DNA of 40,976 bases from Scatosoma sp045658805 (GTDB taxonomy: Bacteria; Bacillota; Clostridia; Christensenellales; Borkfalkiaceae): positions 1-40,976 of the forward strand of contig JAZOVQ010000039.1 of NCBI GenBank assembly GCA_045658805.1, written 5' to 3'. Below are positions 18,354-25,037 of this stretch, one piece after another. Position 1 is the stretch's first letter, and every line of letters begins with the position of its first letter. The notes beneath the pieces were generated by a model, which worked only from the letters and a program-made list of their open reading frames with translations, made no database searches and was not told the origin of the DNA. The position numbers were made by a program, and so were the translations under genes.

Positions 18354-18369
18354 TTCAACGCATACATGG
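18354..18369 (+). repeat. dispersed intergenic 16-mer, copy 2
   Basis: TTCAACGCATACATGG; one base differs from copies 1 and 3. It lies between a terminator and the next promoter. Confidence 0.7.
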
Positions 18370-18428
18370 TATGGGGGTTTTATTATAAGAATAGCTTTTT
18401 TTGGCGGAATTTTTTTGCTTTCAAACAC

Positions 18429-18457
18429 TTGACATGCTTGGGGAAATTTGCTATAAT
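18429..18457 (+). promoter_or_regulatory. promoter of the riboswitch-controlled transporter
   Basis: TTGACA at 18429-18434 and TATAAT at 18452-18457 with a 17-base spacer, a near-perfect sigma-A promoter. Confidence 0.9.
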
Positions 18458-18468
18458 AAATTTGTAAT

Positions 18469-18631
18469 CCAAAGAGGGAGTAACAAGCGCGACGGCGCGG
18501 CAAGTCAACAACACTGTCTTTTTATAGTCTGGCTTGCCTTAATATGTGAGACTCATTGGGGCGTTTTCGTCGTACAATGGGCTTACTGAAATTAAAAGTA
18601 GGGGGTATGGCGAATGCTATATCCTTTTTTT
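18469..18631 (+). ncRNA. probable yybP-ykoY (Mn2+) riboswitch with expression-platform terminator
   Basis: Closing stem CCAAAGAG (18469-18476) pairs with CTCATTGG (18552-18559) with one mismatch. Inside it are GGGAGTAAC, a GCGC/GCGC hairpin, a GGCAAG/CTTGCC leg carrying GTCAACAACACTG, and finally GTGAGAC. These match the conserved GGGGAGUA, UCAACAUACU and GAGACC blocks of the yybP-ykoY class, known to sense Mn2+. A terminator follows at 18603-18631 (GGGTATGGC, loop GAAT, GCTATATCC, seven T), 57 bases before the gene. The layout is that of an on-switch in which ligand binding prevents termination. Differences from consensus in the L3-type loop keep this short of certain. Confidence 0.75.
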
Positions 18632-18688
18632 GTGCAATCGAAAATTCGCTATCAACAATAGATAAGAAAAAATGATAAGGAGAAATAT

Positions 18689-20344
18689 ATGTTAGCGGCA
18701 ATTTTATTGTTATTTGCAGGTGTGGGCGTATTTATCGCAGGTATGAATATGCTCGGTGAGGGGTTAGAGAAGAGCGCAGGCGGCGGTATGAAAAGGCTGC
18801 TTGGCAAAATCAGCGGTAATCGTTTTTCGGGGGTAGGCGTCGGCGCAGGCGTAACGGCAATTGTGCAAAGTTCATCGGCGACCACCGTCATGGTTATCGG
18901 TTTTGTAAATGCAGGAATTATGACGTTGTTTCAAGCAACGGCAATTATTATGGGTGCCAACATTGGTACGACGATCACGGGTATTTTGGTGTCCTTAAAA
19001 TCGTTGCCTATTTCCGATTTCGCGGCAACTTTGGCGTTTTTCGGGGTTATGATGACCTTTATTAAAAAGGAAAAAGTGCAACAGATTGGCGGCATTTTGT
19101 GTGGTTTTGGTTTGCTGTTCGTTGGGCTTGACTTAATGGGGTCATCTTTGAAAAACTGTGAGGAGATTAACGAGTTTTTTAAAAATTTATTTTTAAAAAT
19201 CGACTTCCCGTTGTTGTTGATTATTTGCGGCGCGATCTTTACGGCGGTTATTCAAAGTTCGTCGGCTGCGACGGGTATTTTCATTACGATGGTAGGTTCG
19301 GGCGCGCTTTCCTTAGATTTGGCGTTGTTCCTTGTGCTTGGTTCCAACATCGGTACGTGTATTACGGCAGTGCTTGCTTGTCTTGGTGCAGGTACAAACG
19401 CAAAACGAACGGCGCTTATTCACCTTTCGTTCAACGTAATTGGTACCATAGTGTTTACGGCGGTGCTTTGGCCTTTGAGAACGCAAGCGGTGGAGTGGCT
19501 TGGGAAAATCCCTGGCGGTTCGCAAATGCAGTTGGCGTGGTTCCACGTAATTTTCAATGTAACTACTACGTTGCTGTTGTTGCCGTTTGTGAAGCAATTG
19601 GTGAAATTTGCATCCTTTGCCATTAAAGAAAAAGTGGTCGCAGGCGAAGAAAGACATCTTAAATACGTGGACGATCGATTGTTAAAAACACCGCACGTAG
19701 CGCTTATGCAGGTTAAACAAGAAGTGGAATATATGTCCGTTTTGGCGAGAGAAAATCTCCAAAGAGCGTTTGCGGCTATGTCGGGCGGTGCATCGGCGTA
19801 TGAGAAGGAAGTGACCGAAACGGAAAAAACAATCAACTTTACCAACAATGCTTTGACGCGATATTTGATTAAGCTTTCTCCGCTTATGGATATGAAATCG
19901 GAAAAGCGTATCGGTTCGTATTTCCACGTATTGAACGACTTAGAGCGTATCGGCGACCACGCGGAAAACTTCTTTGAAATTGCAACTCAAATGCAAAATG
20001 AAGGGCTTGAATTTTCCGAAACTGCGAAGGGTGAGCTTGCGGAATTGCAAGGGAAGCTTTCTCGCATGTTCGAGCTCGCAAACGAAGCGTTTGACAGCTT
20101 GGATACCAATGGTCTTGCGGAATTGACGAAGCTGGAAGAAGAAGTGGACGAAATGAAGCGTGAGCTTACCGCACGCCATTATAAGCGCCTTGCAGAAGGT
20201 CAGTGTTGTATTGGCGTTAGCCCGTATTTTTCTTCGACGGTTGCTGGCATGGAAAGAGTAGCCGACCACCTCATCAACGTTGGTTACAGTATCGTAGACC
20301 CTACGGGCTCGCAAAACCGTGCTAAAAAAGCGGTAGAAGTGTAA
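18689..20344 (+). CDS. Na+/phosphate cotransporter family protein with PhoU-like domain
   Basis: A 551-residue protein of the NptA/PNaS family. The paired transport signatures QSSSATT (residues 60-66) and QSSSAATG (from 189) lie in two inverted membrane halves; a cytoplasmic PhoU-like helical domain follows from about 340 to 535 with ERIGDHAEN and ERVADHLIN. Family members move phosphate with sodium, and the PhoU part is thought to regulate uptake; bacterial homologues may have other substrates. The ATG at 18689 follows AAGGAG by six bases. The probable Mn2+ riboswitch upstream suggests that metal status controls it, possibly through export or handling of a metal-phosphate pool; that link is inference. 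Confidence 0.9.
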   Translation: MLAAILLLFAGVGVFIAGMNMLGEGLEKSAGGGMKRLLGKISGNRFSGVGVGAGVTAIVQSSSATTVMVIGFVNAGIMTLFQATAIIMGANIGTTITGILVSLKSLPISDFAATLAFFGVMMTFIKKEKVQQIGGILCGFGLLFVGLDLMGSSLKNCEEINEFFKNLFLKIDFPLLLIICGAIFTAVIQSSSAATGIFITMVGSGALSLDLALFLVLGSNIGTCITAVLACLGAGTNAKRTALIHLSFNVIGTIVFTAVLWPLRTQAVEWLGKIPGGSQMQLAWFHVIFNVTTTLLLLPFVKQLVKFASFAIKEKVVAGEERHLKYVDDRLLKTPHVALMQVKQEVEYMSVLARENLQRAFAAMSGGASAYEKEVTETEKTINFTNNALTRYLIKLSPLMDMKSEKRIGSYFHVLNDLERIGDHAENFFEIATQMQNEGLEFSETAKGELAELQGKLSRMFELANEAFDSLDTNGLAELTKLEEEVDEMKRELTARHYKRLAEGQCCIGVSPYFSSTVAGMERVADHLINVGYSIVDPTGSQNRAKKAVEV

Positions 20345-20360
20345 AAATTAAAATGCAGAA

Positions 20361-20397
20361 AAACCCTGAGGCCTGTTGCTTCAGGGTTTGCTTTATT
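20361..20397 (+). terminator. Rho-independent terminator after the transporter
   Basis: AAACCCTGAGGC and GCTTCAGGGTTT form the stem, followed by a T-rich tract. Confidence 0.85.
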
Positions 20398-20407
20398 TAT
20401 CACGTAG

Positions 20408-20436
20408 TTGACAGATTTGGGAAAGCGTGGTATAAT
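20408..20436 (+). promoter_or_regulatory. promoter of the QueG-like gene
   Basis: TTGACA at 20408-20413 and TATAAT at 20431-20436 with a 17-base spacer and an extended -10. Confidence 0.85.
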
Positions 20437-20460
20437 ATAAAAAATATTGGATGGTAGAGT

Positions 20461-21132
20461 ATGGAAAAACAAATGGCTTTGGAACAATTTGTGTTAGAGC
20501 AGGGCGCGGCGCTTGTCGGGGCTTGCGATTTGGGCGTGTCGCCTATCAAAATGCAGGAAGGTTTGCGGTACGCATTTTCCTTTGCCGTGAAGTTGTCCGA
20601 CGCGGTGTTGCAATCCATTGACGGCGCGCCGTCTTATATGTATTTTCAGCATTATCGTACGGCGAATGCGTTGTTGGATAATATCGCTTTCCGTTTGGCA
20701 AACAAAATTGAGGCGCTGGGCTACAACGCTTTTCCCGTTGCCGCTAGCCAAAGCTTGGGAAAGAATAATCCCTACGTGGGGGTAGTGCCGCATAAAACGG
20801 CGGCAGTGAAAGCGGGACTTGGATTTGTCGGGAAAAGCGGATTGTTTTTATCCGAGGAATTCGGCAGTAAAATTCGCCTCGCAACCGTTTTGACGGATAT
20901 GCCGTTGGTAAACAGCCGTCCCGTAATTGAAAATGGTTGCGGTGATTGTACGGTTTGTATGCGCGCGTGCCCTGCAGGCGCAATTTTCGGCGTATTGCCA
21001 ACAACGGACGGGGAACGGAATTTTGACCCTGAAAAATGTTCAAAATATATGAAAGAACACTTCCAAGACGTTGGCCGAGGAAGTGTGTGCGGTGTTTGTA
21101 TAAAAGTGTGCCCTAAAAACAAGTTGCGTTAA
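20461..21132 (+). CDS. QueG-like double-[4Fe-4S] protein
   Basis: A 223-residue cytoplasmic protein with a typical two-cluster ferredoxin region: C160, C163, C166, C170 then C194, C210, C213 and C217, each set ending in CP. The upstream part (GLGFVGKSGLFL, GSKIRLATVLTD) matches the region before the clusters in epoxyqueuosine reductase QueG and in the wider 4Fe-4S double-cluster group. It is shorter than true QueG (about 300-380 residues), and no other queuosine gene is present, so I do not assign the tRNA-modifying role. It has its own promoter; the ribosome binding site is weak (GGTAGAG immediately before ATG). Confidence 0.75.
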   Translation: MEKQMALEQFVLEQGAALVGACDLGVSPIKMQEGLRYAFSFAVKLSDAVLQSIDGAPSYMYFQHYRTANALLDNIAFRLANKIEALGYNAFPVAASQSLGKNNPYVGVVPHKTAAVKAGLGFVGKSGLFLSEEFGSKIRLATVLTDMPLVNSRPVIENGCGDCTVCMRACPAGAIFGVLPTTDGERNFDPEKCSKYMKEHFQDVGRGSVCGVCIKVCPKNKLR

Positions 21133-21148
21133 TTCAACGCGTACATGG
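21133..21148 (+). repeat. dispersed intergenic 16-mer, copy 3
   Basis: TTCAACGCGTACATGG begins immediately after the QueG-like stop codon and is followed by a G/T-rich run, as with the other copies. Confidence 0.7.
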
Positions 21149-21186
21149 TAGGGTGTTTTTTGTAAAAGGTATAGAAAAAGAGGACA

Positions 21187-21507
21187 AACCTCCGATAATT
21201 CGGAGCCTCCCTCAATCTCTACGAGGATTCGCGCCTTTAGCGGCGCGCCCCGATGGACAATTATCAATTGTCCAGGTTGCCTATTGCGTTTGCTGGAAAA
21301 AGGGGTTATGTTTAGGCAACCCGTTTACCTCTCGGTAAACGTCTCCCACCCTCGAATCCTCTTCTAATTCGTGAGGCGCAGAGAAGAGGAAATTGTTGCC
21401 AAATGGCAACAAAGCGTCGCCTCCGACCAACCTTGGGGATAAAACAACTCTCGTGTTTTCGTCGGCTCGCGCGAACCTCCGATAATTCGGAGCCTCCCTC
21501 AATCTCT
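21187..21507. repeat. hairpin-rich noncoding block bounded by a 34-bp direct repeat
   Basis: A perfect 34-bp repeat lies at 21187-21220 and 21474-21507, each copy containing CTCCGATAATTCGGAG, a self-complementary hairpin. Between them are more inverted repeats: GGACAATT/AATTGTCC near 21254-21272, GTTTACC/GGTAAAC near 21324-21341, GTTGCC/GGCAAC near 21398-21413 and TCCTCTTCT/AGAAGAGGA at about 21357-21390. The 16-mer GGCGCAGAGAAGAGGA at 21375-21390 copies the 3' end of the adjacent tRNA-Ser (21554-21569). No protein frame is credible. It could be a structured RNA on the reverse strand, a small nonautonomous element, or an old tRNA-site integration scar. Confidence 0.65.
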
Positions 21508-21516
21508 TCTCAACAA

Positions 21517-21550
21517 CAAAAAAAACACACCTGTTGTGGGTGTGTTTTTT
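21517..21550 (-). terminator. terminator after tRNA-Ser
   Basis: ACACACC (21525-21531) pairs with GGTGTGT (21539-21545), with A residues on one side and T residues on the other. On the reverse strand it lies just past the tRNA 3' end. Confidence 0.75.
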
Positions 21551-21552
21551 GT

Positions 21553-21643
21553 TGGCGCAGAGAAGAGGATTCGAACCTCCGGTACGTTTCAGGCGCACAC
21601 ACGATTTCCAATCGTGCTCCTTAAACCACTCAGACATCTCTGC
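21553..21643 (-). tRNA. tRNA-Ser (anticodon GGA), CCA encoded
   Basis: On the reverse strand the acceptor GCAGAGA pairs with TCTCTGC, followed by G and CCA. The anticodon stem is CACGA/TCGTG with loop TTGGAAA, giving anticodon GGA for UCC/UCU serine codons. A long variable arm (class II) and the T-arm GGAGG-TTCGAAT-CCTCT complete a 91-nt gene. Confidence 0.96.
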
Positions 21644-21675
21644 ATAAATAAACGTCTTTCGCAAAACGCCTATTT

Positions 21676-21704
21676 ATATTACTGTATTTTTTTAAAAAAT
21701 GCAA
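21676..21704 (-). promoter_or_regulatory. tRNA-Ser promoter
   Basis: On the reverse strand TTGCAT (21704-21699) and TAATAT (21681-21676) are 17 bases apart, 33 bases before the tRNA. Confidence 0.6.
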
Positions 21705-21786
21705 GCGTATTTACTTCACTTTCAAAAAAATATTTAAATTATTTCAAAAGTTTTTTCACTTTGCTTGTTTTTGTATGAAAAAATGC

Positions 21787-23517
21787 TTATTCGGATTTGT
21801 AGCAGTTGCAGGCAACACCGCTGGGTAAAAAGCCCGTATCCGAACATTTTTCACAACAAAATTGCGGGATCAATTGCGCTTCGTCAATGCCCATTCCTGC
21901 CAAAATTACTTTGCGTTCGTGCAACAAAGAGGATTTTTCTTCCAAAAGCTTCGGCAAGGTTGCAGGCTCAAACACTTCGGCTTTGGCAAGGGAAAGTTCC
22001 ATTTTGGAAAGGGCGGAAGAAATTTCTTTAAAACGACCGTTTCCGTTTGCTTTTTTGAGGTATTTTTCCGCTTTCGCTTGCGCCTTTTCACGAAGCAAAG
22101 CATAGTAACGCTCTCTGTCCGCCTTGGCGTTGACTGCCTCGATAACAGGGTTGACGTAATTGCTTCTCGCCGACGGTTTCTCGCCTGCCGAGCCGTCGGG
22201 GATTGCCTTGACGTCGTACACTTCTTGGCGTTTCCATTCGGAAAGAATTTTGTTCATATACGGAATGGGATTTGCGCTGGCGGCACTGCGTTTCGCCGCT
22301 TCCAAAATCATTTCATCATTAAATTTCCATGCGCGCCAAGTGGCAATCAAGGAGAAATTGGTGGCGTTTTTACGCAACGCACCGCAAATTTCTTGAATTT
22401 TTGCAAACAGCTTCAATTCGCCGTTCTTTTCCTTTAAAAATTCCTTTACGCTTTCAGGGGAAACGATACCGTCGGCAAACAGCTTTTTGACAAGCTCGTT
22501 CATGTCCTCAAAACTGCCGCGTTCCGTTTTCATGCAGAACAGCGCAATATCCAAAAGCGAAGTGTCCTCAAAACCGCAGTTGCACCATTTTTCCACGTAT
22601 TCGTCGACGTAGGGGGCAGGGTTTTGCACTTTTGCGCCAAGCTTTTTCCCGATACGGAAAGCGAGGCTGACAAACGATTCTCTATCGGTGAGATAGCTTT
22701 CAATTTCGCTTAAAACAAACTTGCCTTTTTCCGCAAGTTCTTCCAACGTCATATCCAACGTGGCGGTACTGCCTTTTTTCAGTTTTCTCGCCGTACCGAC
22801 GATAGATTTCTTTTCAAAACCAAGCGTTTCCGTCCATTTTTTATACAGCGCGTAATCGCTTTCGTCGGGGGTACGCTGATAGATAGACATAGCGTTGAAA
22901 ACGGCAATCAAATCACCTTCGTGTTCGTTGTAATTTGACAGTTCTTTTTCCACTTGTTCATAGGTCGAAAGTCCGTTATTTATCAGCTTTTTCGCCTTAT
23001 TGAAGATATGGGAAGGGGACACGCTTTCTCCCTGCTTATTGATGCAATATTCGGCAACCAACAACAACGCTTGCGGTTGGAAGGTATGCTCTTCCAAAAA
23101 GCGCATATATTTAACGTAATCGTTAGGGGAAACAAACTTGCCCACTTTTTGCATTTTGCGCTGTAATTCCTTATTGAAATCGGTATATTGTTCATAGCGC
23201 ACTTTTTTCGGTCTGCCTACGGCAGAACGCACGGGCAAATATTGCACGGTAAAGGGTTCTTTTGCGATAATTTGAACCAAATCATAATCTTCCCAAAAGA
23301 TAAACGCCGCTTTAATTTTTTCTTCGCTCGTTTTTAAAACTTCTGCCATGGAAGCGAGGGAAAATTTATCGCCGCCGTGTTCGCATAAGTACAAACCGTA
23401 GAGGTAAACCTGTACGGCAAACCCGTCCGCTTCGGGCATATATTTGGTGATGAATTTGTTTTCGATCAGGGTGTACGAATTATCGTCACAGTCTTTCGAG
23501 AAAGAACAAAATGCCAT
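21787..23517 (-). CDS. DnaD-domain replication protein with C-terminal DnaC/DnaI-like zinc module
   Basis: A 576-residue protein. The N-terminal region resembles the winged-helix part of DnaD-family proteins and the middle has repeated DnaB_2/DnaD-like helical segments. DnaD-type proteins help load the replicative helicase at origins. The last 80 or so residues look like the N-terminus of a DnaC/DnaI helicase loader: a helical region followed by CEKCSDTGFLPSGVACNC, its zinc-binding motif. The protein then stops where the loader's AAA+ ATPase would begin, and no such ATPase is adjacent. The ATG at 23517 has GGAG eight bases upstream; a 12-codon upstream extension has no support. The domain call rests on remembered family patterns. 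Confidence 0.7.
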   Translation of the reverse strand: MAFCSFSKDCDDNSYTLIENKFITKYMPEADGFAVQVYLYGLYLCEHGGDKFSLASMAEVLKTSEEKIKAAFIFWEDYDLVQIIAKEPFTVQYLPVRSAVGRPKKVRYEQYTDFNKELQRKMQKVGKFVSPNDYVKYMRFLEEHTFQPQALLLVAEYCINKQGESVSPSHIFNKAKKLINNGLSTYEQVEKELSNYNEHEGDLIAVFNAMSIYQRTPDESDYALYKKWTETLGFEKKSIVGTARKLKKGSTATLDMTLEELAEKGKFVLSEIESYLTDRESFVSLAFRIGKKLGAKVQNPAPYVDEYVEKWCNCGFEDTSLLDIALFCMKTERGSFEDMNELVKKLFADGIVSPESVKEFLKEKNGELKLFAKIQEICGALRKNATNFSLIATWRAWKFNDEMILEAAKRSAASANPIPYMNKILSEWKRQEVYDVKAIPDGSAGEKPSARSNYVNPVIEAVNAKADRERYYALLREKAQAKAEKYLKKANGNGRFKEISSALSKMELSLAKAEVFEPATLPKLLEEKSSLLHERKVILAGMGIDEAQLIPQFCCEKCSDTGFLPSGVACNCYKSE

Positions 23518-23652
23518 AAAACAATCTCCGTAGCGAAGTCGGTAACGCCGCAAAAAGCCGTCCCGAAAACGCCGTTGCTATTTTCTTTGAAAATACCTTA
23601 TAAAAAAATGTGAAAAATAACGAAAAATTTTCGCTCTTTCTCCGCCCATTCC

Positions 23653-23681
23653 TTGCATTTCTAAAAGAAATGTTGTATAAT
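23653..23681 (+). promoter_or_regulatory. forward promoter ahead of sbcD
   Basis: TTGCAT at 23653-23658 and TATAAT at 23676-23681 with a 17-base spacer. The leader to sbcD is about 140 bases, with only a short CCCT/AGGG hairpin and AT-rich sequence. Confidence 0.7.
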
Positions 23682-23727
23682 AAGGTAGTATAGGTGGAAA
23701 AATACCCTCTTTTAGGGAAGTAGCTAC

Positions 23728-23756
23728 ATTATACAGTTTTTCGACAGCAAAAGCAA
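23728..23756 (-). promoter_or_regulatory. reverse promoter ahead of the DnaD-domain gene
   Basis: On the reverse strand TTGCTT (23756-23751) and TATAAT (23733-23728) with 17 bases between. It lies downstream of the forward promoter at 23653, so the two transcripts face each other and would overlap at their 5' ends by roughly 30 bases or more. Confidence 0.6.
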
Positions 23757-23825
23757 GGTGTTTTGCAGGGTAAAATTTAAAAATCTAAAAAGCTTTTACA
23801 AAAATATTCAAAGGAGGGGGACAGC

Positions 23826-24989
23826 ATGAGGATTTTACATACGTCCGATTGGCATATCGGGAAGCGTTTGATGGGCCGTGAACGTTTGGACGAGCAGGCG
23901 GCGGTTTTAGACGAAATCATTTCCATTTGCGAAACGGAAAGCATTGAACTTGTGCTGATCGCCGGGGATATTTTTGATACGTATACGCCCAGTGCGGAAG
24001 CGGAAAATTTGTTCTTCAACAAAATCAAACGCGTAGCAGGAGAAAACCGCGCGGTGCTTCTTATCAGCGGCAATCACGACGACGGGGTGCGGCTTTCTGC
24101 GGCGCAACCGCTTGCCGAAGAGCAAGGTATCTATATCGTGGGCAACGCAAGAACGCCTTTAAAGGTAGGAGGAGAGCGTGCCGTGAAAGTGTCGGCGTCG
24201 GGAAAAGGCTACGCTATATTTGAAAACGGCGCTGGGGAAAAATTCTTTATTTCCACTTTGCCTTATCCCAACGAGGCGAGGTTTAAAGAGGAAAAAACCG
24301 AGCTTTCCTACGTAGAGCAAATGCAAAAATGGATTGCCGAGGGGGAAAGCGGCAACGTTGACAACCTGCCTTCCGTCTTTATGGCGCACTTGTTTGTGCT
24401 TGGCGGTCTGGCATCGGACGGCGAAAGAGAAATTGACCTTGGCGGCGCAAGGGCGGTGCCTGTGGAAGCGTTACCTAAAAGCCATTACGTTGCGCTGGGG
24501 CATTTGCATAAAAAACAACGTATGGGCAAAGGACATTGCTATTATAGCGGTTCGCCTTTACAATACGCCTTTGATGAAATGGCGGACAAATCGGTTAAGG
24601 TATTCGACCTCACCGCAAACGGCGCGGAAAACGTAAAAGAAGTGCCTTTGACGTCGGGTAAAAAATTATTGCGCTTGGAAGCGGTTAGCGTGGAAGCGGC
24701 GCTTGCCCTGTTGGACGAATATCCCGACGGATTGATTGAATTGAAATTGTGCTTAACGGCGCCCTTGACGGCGTCGGATACGGCGGCATTGTCGGCAAAA
24801 AGTAACTTGGTTTCCTTGCTTCCCGAAATTAAAACGGAAGATACTATCGAGTTTGTTTCCCGAAAAGGAATGTCGGACGACGAACTGTTTTCAACCTATT
24901 ATCGGTCGGCGTACGGCGCAGAGCCGCAGGAAGCGTTAAAAACTTTGTTTTTAGAAACCTTAAACGAAGTTATCGAAAGCGAAAAATAA
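23826..24989 (+). CDS. sbcD: DNA repair nuclease SbcD (Mre11-like)
   Basis: A 387-residue metallophosphoesterase, the nuclease half of the SbcCD complex that opens hairpins and processes DNA ends. Metal-binding motifs are in order: D8 and H10 in SDWHIG, D48 in GDIFD, N83-H84 in GNHDD, a His in FMAHL, and GHLHK near residue 226. The start has AAAGGAGGGGG just upstream. It lies 48 bp before sbcC, in the usual order, and forms the head of the long forward gene series. Confidence 0.95.
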   Translation: MRILHTSDWHIGKRLMGRERLDEQAAVLDEIISICETESIELVLIAGDIFDTYTPSAEAENLFFNKIKRVAGENRAVLLISGNHDDGVRLSAAQPLAEEQGIYIVGNARTPLKVGGERAVKVSASGKGYAIFENGAGEKFFISTLPYPNEARFKEEKTELSYVEQMQKWIAEGESGNVDNLPSVFMAHLFVLGGLASDGEREIDLGGARAVPVEALPKSHYVALGHLHKKQRMGKGHCYYSGSPLQYAFDEMADKSVKVFDLTANGAENVKEVPLTSGKKLLRLEAVSVEAALALLDEYPDGLIELKLCLTAPLTASDTAALSAKSNLVSLLPEIKTEDTIEFVSRKGMSDDELFSTYYRSAYGAEPQEALKTLFLETLNEVIESEK

Positions 24990-25037
24990 ACAGCGAGGGC
25001 AATCGCCCTAAAAAATAAACGAGGAGGTGTACCGAAT

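Noticed and set aside
18401..18589. 62-codon forward frame
   Set aside because: It runs through the promoter and the riboswitch aptamer, has no ribosome binding site, and RNA structure explains the sequence better.
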